Shown: piece after piece, positions 31,901 to 37,084 of the stretch
Position numbering within the stretch: the stretch's first letter is position 1
Layout: each line of letters begins with the position of its first letter
From: Macrosoma leucophasiata
Lineage: Eukaryota; Arthropoda; Insecta; Lepidoptera; Hedylidae
Assembly (NCBI GenBank): GCA_036365455.1
Contig: JAWQUS010000004.1
Span: 9,617,501-9,681,500, forward strand
Direction of reading: 5' to 3'
Length of the DNA: 64,000 nt
Made by a program: the position numbers and the translations under genes
Notes under the pieces: generated by a model
The model's database searches: none
Seen by the model: only the letters and a program-made list of their open reading frames with translations
What the model was told of the DNA's origin: nothing

Positions 31901-33295
31901 TTCTTTTTTTTTTTTTTTTTTTTTTTTTATGTTATAAACGTGGCAAACAAGCGTGCAGTTCACATTGATGTTAAGTGATGACTGCAGCCTATAGACTCCC
32001 ACACAATGACCAGAGGTCAAAATGCAAATGCGCTGCCACTCCTAAGGCATTAGGTGTTATGCCTCTGTGAACTCTCTCTCTACTACTGCATGGAATAAAC
32101 AGCAAAAAATGGACAATTTTTAAGGAGAACAGAAATAGTTTACCTTGTTCTTTGTGGTAGTGTCTATAATAAATTCTATAAATCTAGTCTTAACAAAATT
32201 CAGTAAAACATACTAAGCATTAAAGATAAGCTGTATTAATTCTAATTGTAAACTAATAATAACTTTGTAGATCTATTACAAACAAAGTAAAAAATTAAGT
32301 CTTACAGAAATAATATCTTGATATGAACTGTTTTCGTGAGGATCCATTTCACATTCAAATAATATTTCCACATCCAAGTCAGTCACTGGGGAGGTGTCAC
32401 TGGAACCCAATGGTAAACCTCCCGCACATGCCACCCAATCACTGATCTCGATACACTGTGTGGGCTTCATACTGCATATCCTAGATGCGTTTGTGTAGTC
32501 CAACAGATCACACAGATATGCATTTTTTGGGTTCGTACAAAGTTTTGAACTTAATGTTGGGGTTTCTAAAAAAATAAATAGCATGGTTAGAATATTATAT
32601 TTTAAATTTGCTAGAAATAGCAGCATATGAATAGCATGTTTCTACTACCTACTAATAAATATTGAGCGTAAATGAGAAAATCTGTTACTTAAACAAATTA
32701 TTTAGATTTCAATGTAGATGTGCTGCCACTGGATTGCAGATGACTAAGCTTAGGTGGCTTAGTCAGCCCTTGCCCTTTTTTATTGTTATCATCAATAGTC
32801 CAAAAGCCAATTTAACAAAACATATACATACAACTACATGCAAAATCTGAGAATATTAAACAGGGCATTGCCAAGATTTTTGGAAAGATTATGTAATTAT
32901 CAAATTGTAAATATTCTGCATTATTTTAAGAGAAGCTGAATGGTATCTATATGGTAGTGTTCAACTCTATTAAGTTCTGGTCAGGTGGTAATGAACGGCC
33001 CTGTAAAAACCGACACAGAGGCACAACGACTTGGACAGCAGGAGTGCAACAATATTGAAATCTGCAGTTTTGATGAAGATGCTTAAAGGCTACAATATTA
33101 ATTTACCATCAGTTTTGTTTGATCGCACTACATGACATTTAAAAAATCTTCAATATTACCTGCAGCATTTTCAGGCACTTTGCAGAATGCAACACTAGTA
33201 TTGCCGCTGAGGAACTCCAGCAGGCGCGCTCTGAAGGACCGGATGCGCCAGGTCTTGATGAAAGTCATCGCGATATAAATTGGCGTAAATAACAT
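6317..33295 (-). CDS. Hcs: Holocarboxylase synthetase (biotin-protein ligase), 14 coding exons
   Basis: This enzyme makes biotinyl-AMP from biotin and ATP and transfers biotin to a lysine of acetyl-CoA, propionyl-CoA, pyruvate and methylcrotonyl-CoA carboxylases. Fourteen minus-strand exons with GT/AG borders and mutually compatible phases join into about 971 codons, between the 726-residue human HLCS and the larger fly protein. The N-terminus (first ~30 residues rich in R/K and hydrophobic residues, second Met at 10) could be a mitochondrial leader. Residues ~46-710 are the long eukaryotic regulatory part. The catalytic domain (~715-910) has GRAGNVW at ~753-759, the KWPND motif, and KIGG with its lysine. 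Residues ~911-971 are the C-terminal BPL fold containing GNSFD. The introns carry a mariner, a BEL/Pao element and many MITEs, yet every exon is open, so I infer a working gene. The position-755 alanine is unusual (usual motif GRGGN). Confidence 0.93.
6501..7247. other. Hcs: Hcs intron 13, repeat-like
   Basis: It holds a fragment CCCCACTGCCCACTGCTGGAAGAA (6555-6590) that is also found near 29690-29720, and a stretch of loosely repeated GGTAATGGTAA motifs at 6700-6880. No coding signal on either strand. Confidence 0.4.
7248..7458 (-). CDS. Hcs: Hcs coding exon 13
   Basis: Residues 841-910 plus two bases. Acceptor GGTACAG|GC, donor CATGA|GTAAGT. Encodes VNISNSVPTTCINDII and ends with EQYYHYWLH, the last part of the catalytic domain. 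Confidence 0.95.
7510..7792 (+). repeat. Poly(A)-tailed retroposon, family A
   Basis: Near full-length copy: starts TGGTGGTAAAGCTCCAGTGA, passes through GCGGGCGTAGGCACCACCGC and TGTACGGCCCTGTAA, and ends GCCACTTTCATTACCTTAAAAAAA. The same order of blocks occurs at 10822, 43990 and 56858. It lies in the Hcs intron at 7459-9195. Confidence 0.75.
8021..8253. repeat. MITE, family D (copy 1)
   Basis: It begins AAGAAATATTGCCCATCGA and ends with a degenerate inverse (TCAATGTGCATTATTTCT). The body (CAATCGGCTAGTTTAGACTT ... ACAGACCCGAAATAAGCCGA) matches the element at 17097-17324 in the same orientation. Confidence 0.7.
8254..9195. other. Hcs: Hcs intron 12 remainder
   Basis: Mostly AT-rich. 8880-8960 contains a decayed fragment of the family A retroposon (TGCCAAATGGTAGT). 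No coding signal. Confidence 0.4.
9196..9296 (-). CDS. Hcs: Hcs coding exon 12 (KWPND / KIGG)
   Basis: Residues 807-840 plus one base. Acceptor ATTACAG|A, donor CATAG|GTATGA. Encodes IKWPNDIYYGREVKIGGTM, the most diagnostic motifs of class II/III biotin-protein ligases, then CMGSDVIISIG. Confidence 0.96.
9800..9900 (+). repeat. Interspersed repeat, family B
   Basis: TATGTATCTTCACGC, GACGGGGTAGACAGAGAGTG and GCGCCAGATATCCCGGTCCT recur at 43866-43985 and, inverted, at 34360-34460 and 54985-55105. Probably the 3' end of a LINE or its SINE partner. Confidence 0.6.
9905..10132 (+). repeat. Retroposon fragment, family A
   Basis: A variant copy with GGCCCCGTAATAACGATCAC and its inverse near 9975-10000, then the usual GACCTCTGGTTTTTTGT ... 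CATTACATGAAAAAAAAA ending. A local inverted repeat around ATTACGGGG lies inside it. Confidence 0.55.
10285..10345 (+). repeat. Interspersed repeat fragment, family C
   Basis: ACTAGCTGTCCCGGAAAACTTCGTATTGTCTCACAAAG is related to the copies starting at about 18269 and 50835. A (CTCTC)n run follows at 10413-10438. Confidence 0.5.
10703..10809 (-). CDS. Hcs: Hcs coding exon 11
   Basis: Residues 772-806 plus two bases. Acceptor CGTTGCAG|GTG, donor TTACG|GTACGC. Encodes TLPLVQHATALAAVRAVRA and HDCLDLR, corresponding to the helix that precedes the KWPND strand. Confidence 0.92.
10822..11112 (+). repeat. Poly(A)-tailed retroposon, family A
   Basis: Near full-length copy in the intron upstream of Hcs exon 11, beginning ACCGGTAGTAGAGCTCCGG and ending GCCACTAGCATTACATAAAAAAAA. 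It starts only about 12 bases beyond the exon 11 acceptor. Confidence 0.75.
11496..12778 (-). mobile_element. mariner element, inactive
   Basis: The ends read AGGTTGGGGAAATAGTTTCTTCGCA and its inverse (TGCGAAAATACTTTTTCCCCAACCT), about 28-bp terminal inverted repeats next to TA-rich DNA. At 1283 bp it is full mariner length. It sits in the Hcs intron between exons 10 and 11, on the same strand as Hcs. Confidence 0.9.
11571..12599 (-). pseudogene. mariner transposase, broken
   Basis: Cut-and-paste transposase of the Tc1/mariner superfamily. From 12599 down one reads the N-terminal helix-turn-helix region (KKICDVYGPSAVSVRVAQIW, DAPRSGRPITDK), then the catalytic core: GDAKWITYD with the first Asp, HDNARPH with the second Asp, and YSPDLAPSDFHLF with the third Asp, plus the C-terminus. 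It is interrupted by a frame change near 12365, a compensating change near 12265, and a stop between the segments ending at 11883 and starting at 11879. All three catalytic Asp codons survive, so the copy is relatively young but cannot make an intact protein. Confidence 0.9.
13119..13225 (+). CDS. Nested gene exon A
   Basis: ATG at 13119, 35 codons plus two bases (AG), then a strong donor TTGAG|GTAAGA. The GC content is clearly above the neighbouring intron DNA. Confidence 0.45.
13119..16723 (+). CDS. Putative small nested gene, 3 exons, function unknown
   Basis: I do not recognise this protein. Three plus-strand exons join in phase into 69 codons. Exon A begins ATG at 13119 with an in-frame TGA just upstream and a preceding acceptor TTTTTTGCAG at 13097-13106, which implies a 5' untranslated exon. 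The product is basic at the start (VTHKMKRRPNESRGQSLDEG) and then helical-looking (YLRTFMYCDSELDILSNHIA) with regular hydrophobic spacing. In exon B only this frame is open. The gene runs antisense to Hcs and interleaves with its exons 9 and 10. It could be a real small protein, the 5' part of a longer transcript, or a decayed gene. The splice signals and phase agreement are the only support. Confidence 0.42.
13275..13431. repeat. Foldback MITE, family E
   Basis: Ends AAACCTGGGTTGTACGATGA and TCTTGGTGCAACCCAGGCTT form terminal inverted repeats, and the inner parts (GTTATTGTAACATTTCACAT and inverse) form a long hairpin. Related copies lie at 30660-30782 and 40345-40455. Confidence 0.75.
13442..13627 (-). 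CDS. Hcs: Hcs coding exon 10 (biotin-binding loop)
   Basis: Residues 710-771. Acceptor CCAACCAG|AAC, donor TTGCAG|GTCAGA, phase 0. Encodes LGRVVVYSDVIGSTE and the biotinyl-AMP binding loop GRAGNVWISP; families usually show GRGGNVW here. A foldback MITE begins only about 10 bases inside the following intron. Confidence 0.93.
14188..14370 (-). CDS. Hcs: Hcs coding exon 9
   Basis: Residues 649-709. Acceptor CATTGTAG|GAC, donor TTTGAT|GTAAGT, phase 0 at both ends. Encodes PPSLTFLPVYLYECPENFS and ends TVEYFD, immediately before the catalytic domain. Confidence 0.9.
14706..14850. repeat. Foldback MITE
   Basis: AAACTAGTTTTTGGAT at the left and ATCCAAAAACTAGTTT at the right are exact inverses. Inner arms ACCTCGCGTAT and ATACGCGAG continue the hairpin. 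The centre has CGAAACGTCGGGT as in the element at 5560-5699. Confidence 0.7.
16442..16501 (+). CDS. Nested gene exon B
   Basis: Acceptor ATATTTTTTAG|G and donor ATACG|GTAAAT. The single entering base completes an Arg codon from exon A. Encodes TFMYCDSELDILSNHIAKI; both other frames have stops within 60 bases. Confidence 0.45.
16681..16873 (+). CDS. Nested gene exon C with overlapping second ORF
   Basis: Acceptor TTTTTTACAATAG|T. The exon B frame continues as SDQSVRQLLIEPI to TAA at 16721-16723. An ATG at 16723 overlaps that stop (TAATG) and opens a basic 50-codon ORF (MQVKLWKSLWKLMDEANAS, then an Arg/Pro-rich tail) that reaches a good donor TTTTGT|GTAAGA at 16874. Whether translation changes frame, reinitiates, or the exon is non-coding beyond 16723 is unknown. 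Confidence 0.35.
17097..17324. repeat. MITE, family D (copy 2)
   Basis: Terminal inverted repeats AAGAAATATTGCACATCGAT and CGATGTGCAATTCTTTCTT are better preserved here than in copy 1 at 8021-8253. The interior aligns with copy 1 throughout, with point differences. Confidence 0.75.
17840..18135. repeat. Foldback fragment with ATAGAGCAACA ends
   Basis: CATAGAGCAACACCAGAGGGGAGTAGCCAT (17847-17876) pairs with an inverted block CGGCTACTCCCCTCC ... GTGTTGCTCTATGAT at 18078-18132. The same block occurs at 38380-38400 and 57115-57172, so it marks a dispersed inverted-repeat element. Confidence 0.5.
18269..18480 (+). repeat. Interspersed repeat, family C
   Basis: ACTAGATGTCTCGGCAAACTTCGTATTGCCTCACAAAG followed by the characteristic AAAACGGTACAGCCGTTCTCGAG. 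It is related to 10285-10345 and 50835-51080, probably the 3' region of a retroposon. Confidence 0.55.
18600..18840 (-). repeat. Degenerate retroposon, family A
   Basis: Inverted and decayed family A blocks: GCGTTGCCACCCCTTAGG, GTTATTACGGGGC, ATTTGGCGGCAGATAGATTA and TAGAGTTCTACCACCAGTAG. Confidence 0.5.
19265..19441 (-). CDS. Hcs: Hcs coding exon 8
   Basis: Residues 590-648. Acceptor ATACTTCAG|ATT, donor CATGTG|GTAGGT, phase 0 at both ends. Encodes IHLEADPSDYLADEGIKSN and ARLEILHKILGDILGLHV, matching the segment just before the catalytic region. Confidence 0.9.
19925..20066 (-). repeat. BEL/Pao 3' LTR (142 bp)
   Basis: Identical to 24440-24581. The minus-strand sequence just before it, TTTTGGTGGGCGGTA, is the likely polypurine tract. 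Confidence 0.92.
20109..24269 (-). CDS. BEL/Pao Gag-Pol polyprotein lacking integrase core
   Basis: One open frame of 1386 codons, ATG at 24269, TAG at 20109. In order: Gag (1-~325); CCHC-type zinc knuckles from ~330 (CIMCNDNHTLC, CYNCLGTGHPVSRC); aspartic protease near 465 (ALIDQGSQATFI); reverse transcriptase with the YIDD catalytic box near 873; RNase H from ~1050 (GFSDAS, PRLELCGALL, AWTDSS). After a charged linker, near residue 1305, the protein jumps to the C-terminal integrase domain (GDLVVIKSDNLPPAKW near 1330). The zinc-binding HHCC module and the whole D,D,E core are missing, yet the frame is kept. It could make particles and cDNA but not integrate alone. Confidence 0.92.
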   Translation of the reverse strand: MTATQEEAKILLILEDTASLLQKTQTNLKKCPKARLTKGYIEARIRIIDDYWKSFKHAHQELVKITPKERKGILQYFLNEEFFIYEDLYINLQGDLKDMLTQLEGVNAESLSASLNNSSIRTNIAQLPKIQLPTFSGSYEACPAFNDIFISLVHNNTSLSDVEKLHYLKSSITAEAESLLKHIQITSNNYSHAWNILKARYGNKRLILNSIMKRLFNQRKLTSQSSIQLKSLLDTTSDCLNSLFNMGISTESWDPVIIHLLVQKLDPDTHKSWEEFAYKEESESLSTWSDLKKFLETKFRTLELTNSAREHHTIKPVKERAFHITSVSKRVCIMCNDNHTLCHCKQFTIMEPNERKKYVTEKQLCYNCLGTGHPVSRCKIPVSCRICQRRHHSLLHVNQQQESVASPSNLQQPQVSHHLIEEDEVQVNTIIASHFTTRQGTALLATAVVPAMSPSGHKIMLRALIDQGSQATFISEKATQLLKLGRQSIKGSVLGVGSMRSEIKHVVQLQISSQWDSTFDLYIQAYVMPKQLTTQIPTKTIVTQQWPHLQGLNLADPTYFTPGSIDLLLGVREYAKIMQQDFIKGPPGTPCAQKTSLGWIIFGDISTNPQEDTYVVMHHQVDIEDMLKSIWEVEVESERHLTKEEKLCEQIYEQTTIRDEDGKYIVNLPFKTTHPLSPDGNTKEIAIRRFMSLERKFKRSPDLKREYTKVIKGYIEDGYLEEVPEKDKEKRSVYLPHHAVIRDDKETTRTRVVFDASCKGTNNISLNDELLVGPKLQEDLRYLLMRWRMSRICFMADVQKMYLQIFVSPNDKDYQRILWRSEESDELREYYLLRVTFGTAAAPYLAVKTLQRTALDEGTYHQRAAQTIKEDFYIDDLLSGADSSEDAISLAKDIKDILQKGGFELTKWSSNDIQFIQSIEESKRSANVNINMNLDGTIKALGITWNLKTDNFEYNLNLTEMAEVVTKRSILSDIQKLFDPLGWLAPSTVMAKILIQKLWLERTGWDEKVNKTLEEEWKTIRNDFHNVQEVKIKRWIGTVGTNIDKIQIHGFSDASMRAYAACVYIRTENANGHIETNLIAARTRVAPLKTISLPRLELCGALLLSKLMKQIGQAMRIPTSQMYAWTDSSIVIAWLCGEPNRWKPFVANRVVEIVENLNNKHWHHVQSRENPADVASRGILLTALMESDLWWKGPCWLSEKEIHISKQEIIETDMEMKTLKINTYLTTDDPENQEKSLTTQFDDFNNLNELLKAIVYCKRFLKFNKNKQITPNDIETKELEEALNTCIKRVQEEEFKEETDRLNRKGQEEYLSRLQVRPKWMVKQSEFQIGDLVVIKSDNLPPAKWTLGRIVDKHPGQDGFTRVYSVKSDGSICKRPVVKLCALPSD
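24440..24581 (-). repeat. BEL/Pao 5' LTR (142 bp)
   Basis: Upstream LTR of the minus-strand element, identical to the 3' copy. Short for BEL/Pao, whose LTRs are usually several hundred bases. Confidence 0.92.
24838..25990. repeat. Dispersed element with GGTTCCGTA ends
   Basis: Begins CCGGACAAGTGCGAGTTCGA ... GAGGGTTCCGTA and ends TAAGGTACGGAACCCTAAAA, a pattern I know as an abundant lepidopteran repeat. It contains TCGGTCGAGTAGTTTCGGAG and a (GACA)n run at 25905-25933. A perfect 24-bp palindrome (25701-25752) sits inside. Confidence 0.6.
25701..25752. repeat. Perfect 24-bp inverted repeat, 4-base loop
   Basis: Arms 25701-25724 and 25729-25752 are exact inverses around TATC; the left arm starts AACGTAAACTGTGTCG. 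It may be the ends of a near-empty transposon lodged in the surrounding repeat. Confidence 0.8.
26263..26395 (-). CDS. Hcs: Hcs coding exon 7
   Basis: Residues 545-589. Acceptor GTATTGCAG|G, donor TCACAG|GTTTTT. Encodes SKYTGHPGHELDIQVLASEE and ends IAIFSQ in phase 0. The BEL/Pao insertion lies in the intron that follows. Confidence 0.9.
26396..27797. other. Hcs: Hcs intron 6, nothing recognised
   Basis: AT-rich, no coding frame on either strand that can be joined to a neighbouring exon, and no clear element. Confidence 0.45.
27798..27922 (-). CDS. Hcs: Hcs coding exon 6
   Basis: Residues 504-544. Acceptor CTTTTACAG|ATC, donor ACA|GTGAGT. Encodes IRENEVVQFSYDKWKSVKM and HHIFCYQASPAKKQF, continuing directly from exon 5 (TAE-IRENE). 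The other two frames contain stops, which fixes the phase. Confidence 0.92.
29637..29690 (-). pseudogene. Degenerate copy of Hcs exon 5 3' end (copy 2)
   Basis: On the minus strand the reading CTGCCGCATTATAAGAATGC gives LPHYKNA, against LPHYKTA in the real exon 5. Similarity is confined to a short core, so chance or a shared repeat is possible. Confidence 0.35.
30036..30110 (-). pseudogene. Degenerate copy of Hcs exon 5 3' end (copy 1)
   Basis: Minus-strand frame reads AALRDLYIILTHYKTAEV where exon 5 reads LALCSDLLHTVLPHYKTAE, ending at the same splice-site-like position (GCTGAA|GTGCGC). The upstream part of the exon is not recognisable. It looks like a partial, decayed exon duplication. Confidence 0.5.
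30254..30449 (-). CDS. Hcs: Hcs coding exon 5
   Basis: Residues 438-503. Acceptor ATCAG|G completes the split Arg codon from exon 4, giving DCDR-YTVYSVNRDTL. It ends LCSDLLHTVLPHYKTAE with donor GAG|GTGTGT in phase 0. The exon is very GC-rich compared with its surroundings. Short degenerate copies of its 3' end lie just downstream (29637-29690 and 30036-30110). Confidence 0.9.
30660..30782. repeat. Foldback MITE, family E (truncated)
   Basis: Contains CACATCCTGCTCTAACTTAAAG and the right end TATCTTGGTGCAACCCAGGCTT exactly as in 13275-13431; the left end is shortened. It sits in the small intron between Hcs exons 4 and 5. Confidence 0.7.
30826..31588 (-). CDS. Hcs: Hcs coding exon 4 (longest)
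   Basis: Residues ~184-437. Acceptor ATTTTAG|CT, donor GATAG|GTGAGT. It contains conserved GDPNKATDLSMRGLRSDI at its start, a long low-complexity Ser/Thr/Lys/Gln-rich linker (probably disordered), and conserved SPNVLIYSDSIVARDNLET at its end. Confidence 0.92.
31670..31823 (-). CDS. Hcs: Hcs coding exon 3
   Basis: Residues ~133-183. Acceptor TTTTCAG|TTGGAG, donor CAAA|GTGAGT. Encodes LESIGQPVAWKAGSHLALV and FIIDHKLPVVRIQ, which I recognise as a conserved N-terminal block of animal HCS. Confidence 0.88.
31902..32095 (-). repeat. Poly(A)-tailed retroposon, family A
   Basis: Inverted copy that begins with a T run of about 28 bases (its poly(A) tail), then GTGGCAAACAAGCGTGCAGT, GACTGCAGCCTATAGACTCC and GTTATGCCTCTGTG. 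It lies in the Hcs intron between exons 2 and 3. The long homopolymer suggests a fairly recent insertion. Confidence 0.75.
32306..32565 (-). CDS. Hcs: Hcs coding exon 2
   Basis: Residues ~46-132. Acceptor TTTTTTTAG|AA and donor TCT|GTAAGA; it enters with two bases completing a Glu codon and leaves in phase 0. It encodes part of the acidic N-terminal region (ISDWVACAGG, EILFECEMDP). Confidence 0.85.
32945..33065 (+). repeat. Retroposon fragment, family A
   Basis: Degenerate piece with TGGTCAGGTGGTAATGAACG and GGCCCTGTAAAAACCGACAC, in the first Hcs intron. Confidence 0.5.
33160..33295 (-). CDS. Hcs: Hcs coding exon 1 (start codon)
   Basis: ATG at 33295-33293; residues 1-45 plus one base. The reading begins MLFTPIYIAMTFIKTW, an N-terminus with hydrophobic and basic residues and no acidic residue before a Glu near position 28, which would suit mitochondrial import. 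The donor is GCAG|GTAATA. A TTATCGATT element at 33403-33411 resembles the insect DRE site but is only suggestive. Confidence 0.75.
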
Positions 33296-34600
33296 CGTTA
33301 CTGATAATCCTTATCACACACCCCACCGCAAATTATTATTATGCTATCATTTCCTAACTTAAAGTAAATCACTTCAACGTCAAAGCTCTCTATGAAATTG
33401 GGTTATCGATTCTAAAGTCCAACGTATATCCATGAAGTAAAATCAAGTCTACACACCCGGAAAAATATATATCGTTTAGATTATCTAAATGTTCCTTCGT
33501 TTATGAATAACAAAAAACGCGCTACAATTACAGTCTTGTTTACAAAAAACTTTGATACATCTACCTGTAGAAATTCAATAATTCGCACAAAAGTATCAAA
33601 CAAGGAAAGAGGGCAAGAAATTAGGAAAGTCGGGGAAAACCACAGATCTACTGAAAGTAGCGATGGGCGAACCGAGCAAAAAAACCCGCCTGGCTCGAGC
33701 TTGTCAGCCAACCCGCTTGTTCGAGTTGTTCTTTGTGTTCAAGCGGGCTGACTCGCTACGCTATCAGGCTATCAGTCTCACGCGGTCGTCGTCGCCGCCA
33801 CAGAACAATATTCTCTCGGGCCGCGCAGCCCGCGTAGTCGCGTACTCGCCGCGCGGCGCGCGCTTACCGAGTTACCCGTATTGTACTGTACGTACGGGTT
33901 GTGCGAATGAGAAAGGTTAATTGTTTAATTAGGTAATAGAACGAGAGAGAAGTTACACGGTTTGACGTGACGGGTTGTGTTATATAGTGTGTAAATGAGA
34001 AAGGCAAATGATTTCAGTAGGTGATAGAATGAGAGAAATCAGGCAGCAAATGAATGTAATATAATGCATACGGTTTGACGGTATGTGCTCTGCCCGTCTG
34101 CCCGCCATGGCCGCCACTCGACAGTATTATATATTAGTCTTTGCACTCGACGTTAAGATGGATGGATAGGTATATGAGAAAAATGTTTCTTGCGATTGAG
34201 ACATTTTTTTTTGGAATACTAAGCCTCACAGGTCAAAATTAAGAATTTGTTACACCATACACTATGGCTAACATGTAGAAGAATAATAGGTATTACAAAT
34301 TTGTAATGATTAATTGAGAATTAACCTTAATTCTGAATTTATCTATCATCAGGTAGATGAGGCATGAGAGGTACCTATGTCGTGACCGGGATATCTATCG
34401 CTCTACACTCTCTGCCTACCCCGTTAGGGATCTGGCGTGAAGATACATACATACATATATTTTACTACGAAACCCTAAAAATTATGCTTTAAAATCCGTA
34501 TGTTAAGATCAAGGTAAACATCCTCAGGCATATCAATGCTCTAGTGGTCATTATTGCGTGCCATCTAATCTAAGTGAAATAAAGAGTTTTTTGGCGGGAA
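33296..34600. other. Upstream region of Hcs with CpG-rich patch
   Basis: The patch at 33771-33870 is very GC- and CpG-rich (CGGTCGTCGTCGCCGCC, GCGCGGCGCGCGC). Around it are reverse-oriented matches (GGCTCGAGCTTGTCAGCC and GGGCTGACTCGC). It may belong to the Hcs promoter area, but I cannot place a start site. A family B repeat lies at 34360-34460 on the minus strand. Confidence 0.4.
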
Positions 34601-34608
34601 CCTTGAAA

Positions 34609-34712
34609 GCGCATGCGCTCTAATATAGTCCAGTGCGCATGCGCGCTAATAGAGTCCAGTGCGCATGCACGCTAATAGAGTCCAGTGCGCATGCGTGCTA
34701 ATGACGCGGAGC
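34609..34712. promoter_or_regulatory. Tandem array of NRF-1/Ewg-like palindromes (26-bp units)
   Basis: The 10-base core GCGCATGCGC, or a one- or two-base variant, occurs at 34609, 34635, 34661 and 34687, exactly 26 bases apart, each in a unit reading CTAATAGAGTCCAGT between cores. The core matches the binding palindrome of vertebrate NRF-1 and its insect counterpart Erect wing. A fifth core is at 35016-35025. It lies between two divergent genes, so a regulatory role is possible; binding is inference only. Confidence 0.5.
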
Positions 34713-34719
34713 GCAGCTA

Positions 34720-35006
34720 GGGATGACAATTCTTTCTGAGAAAGATCGATCTTTGAATCGTTTATTATTTTATTAACATTTATATTTATATATTTCCATT
34801 TAATCAATTTATATTCGATTTGTATTATGTTATACTAAGAACTCAATCAAGGATAAGAAATGAGCCAAAAATAAGGTATCTGTCATTATCTGGCTTCCTG
34901 TCTTATTTTCTCTGATTTTGTGCTGTGGATCGATTTAAATAATCGATTTTTTGGTCCAAATGATTGATCTGCCGATTAATTGATCATTGATCAGATCGCC
35001 ATCCCT
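34720..35006. repeat. MITE with TAGGGATG ends
   Basis: Left end TAGGGATGACAATTC and right end GATCGCCATCCCTA are inverted. The interior is rich in ATCGAT/GATCGAT motifs. It appears to have split the NRF-1-like array from the fifth core at 35016. Confidence 0.55.
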
Positions 35007-35015
35007 AAACGGAGC

Positions 35016-35025
35016 GCGCATGCGC
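35016..35025. promoter_or_regulatory. Fifth NRF-1/Ewg-like palindrome
   Basis: GCGCATGCGC in the context GGAGCGCGCATGCGCGTGAG, separated from the other four by the MITE at 34720-35006. Confidence 0.4.
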
Positions 35026-35459
35026 GTGAGCGTTCTAGTCTTACTTTGTTGCTTGGGTGTTTTGGCGGGCTTTTATTAGTTTTATTTCGTAAAGCGTGCG
35101 ACCACGGATACGAGTGTAGGAAAGTGATTTATTGTAGTAAAATGTGACTTATCGTGTTGTTTTCAATACACCATAAAAAGTTTCTAGTAAAATCCCCATC
35201 ACTTTACTGGACTCATCTTATCATATTAATTATTTCTTAGGGAACTATCTAATCATCGTCATCTTCCTAATGGACATTGGACGTTCAATAAGAAAAAAGG
35301 ACGCGGTGTGGAAGTTGGTATACCTACCTATATTTTATCTTTTACTAACACTACGTCATAGAGTAAGAGCCAGTAAGAGGTAACGCGTTATAATATTTTA
35401 AGTAAGTACATTAACACAATACGAATTTAGCGCGCCCTTACAATGTCATGTTTTGATTT

Positions 35460-35570
35460 TTTTTTAATGGAGTTTTGGTGGCAAACTAAGCTAACATGCA
35501 TGTGGTTTACACGGATGTCATGTGATGATTGCAGCCTATAGATTTCTACAAAACCAGAGTAAAATTCAGC
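35460..35570 (-). repeat. Retroposon fragment, family A
   Basis: T-run followed by GTGGCAAACTAAGCTAACATG and GATTGCAGCCTATAGATT, an inverted degraded copy. Confidence 0.5.
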
Positions 35571-35989
35571 TTTTCTGTATAGGTATGGTTACGAGGGTTC
35601 ATTGTTGACATGTGAACTACTGTGAACTTAGCTCAAACAATGAAGGCATTGCAAAGCAAGTAATTTCTCATACTAGGTACTTCTTATATATATTTCAACC
35701 CGAGTCAAACCGAGTTTCAACCCGGTCTAGCGTCTATATTAATTCGGGTCGCCCGGGTCGATAAAATTGCGACCCGTCCCACCGCTAACTGAAAGACAAT
35801 TCCTGAAAAATCGCAGCGCCGAATGTAATGAAAAATTCAAACTATGACACTGACACTTAAAGTAAATGACATTACAATTTCAATTTTTTTGACAGTAGCG
35901 TTCCGTTTCACGTTGCATGTTTTCGGTCTATGGCGATAAAAAATTAGAACGCTGAGATTCAATGCCCGCACTCATTGTCAGTTGAAAGT

Positions 35990-36300
35990 AGGTATGCTTA
36001 CAAGCGTACGGGCTCTTGGCCGAGCCGCCGTGCGCCCACAACCCCGAGCCACGTCCAAACCGACCGAGCATTTCACTACGAGCCTACCTCGCCCGAACAT
36101 GCGTTCGGTATAGACGCGGCTTCTGAATGGAAATAGCCGTCTACACCGGGCGAATGGGCTCCCGAGCCACATTCGGGCGAGCGGCTCGGCCGAGGATGGC
36201 TCGCGAGCCAGCATCGTAGTTTACCGGAAACATCGAGGCGGGGCTCACGAGGCAAGTCGAGCCACGTCGAGCCATCAGTTCGACCGAGCAATTTAAAATA
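35990..36300. repeat. GC-rich block with repeated GAGCCA/GGCTCG motifs
   Basis: Dense alternating GGCTCG, CGAGCC and GAGCCACGTCGAGCC motifs, many of them mutually inverted (GGCTCTTGGCCGAGCC, CGGCTCGGCCGAGG). The ORFs here on the minus strand are low-complexity and I do not accept them as genes. Confidence 0.45.
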
Positions 36301-36789
36301 CCTTGACGATGTAAATTAAGGTAGCACTAGATACGCAGAGCAGAACAATTCAGCAGACCACTCACTATTAAGGAGACGATAAAAAGACACCCGATATCCC
36401 TACGAGGGTTCAGATATTCCAGTATTAAGTCCTGGATTTCAATTAATGGTATCGAATGGATCAAGCTGGTATATAAGGACGCCTGTCAATTATTATACTG
36501 GCTTGCTCTGCTAGTTCGTTTGTTGGTTACCAACTTGAATTCTATTTAATTCTCAAAATTCTCATAAATTCTACGTGACCCCGGAATCGAAATACGTATC
36601 TACCTACGTACTGCCATAGAATTAAAAAAAGTTTTCACGATTTGTCAGGTACGAAAAATTGTTAATTAAATAATACAAATACTACTAAATACACGCTACT
36701 GTACCTATAAGGAACAATGGTACGAAACGGGATTTGGGGAATCCCTCCGTTTGATAAAAATAAGTAAGTACTTACCTACTTATTTCAAT

Positions 36790-36826
36790 ATTACCACACT
36801 GACCGTGACACGGTCAGTGTGGTAAT
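36790..36826. repeat. Near-perfect palindrome at element tip
   Basis: ATTACCACACTGACCGTG, one base, then its exact inverse CACGGTCAGTGTGGTAAT. Half of it is the left tip of the 36808-38712 element; the other half is an inverted duplicate of that tip. Confidence 0.7.
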
Positions 36827-37084
36827 GGACGAGCCAGTAATTTCTGACACTGAGACAACAGATCCGTCCTCAGGATCGTCAACGCTACATGCGTTGACAT
36901 TGAAATCCCTGTTTGTGTTGTGTTGATTGTTTTTTTTTTGCTTTCCATTTCTATAATACCGAGTACAAACTGAAAAAAATGTTGTATCGGTTGCCTGGCT
37001 TAACTGGCATTGTTAGCATTAGTTAGATGTCGCCGCTGCTACCTGAGGCAATGCAATATTAGGTATGTGAAGGTAAAAGTCAAC

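Noticed and set aside
35978..36291. GC-rich minus-strand ORFs
   Set aside because: Made of reiterated GAGCC motifs that leave several frames open; no domain and no splice context.
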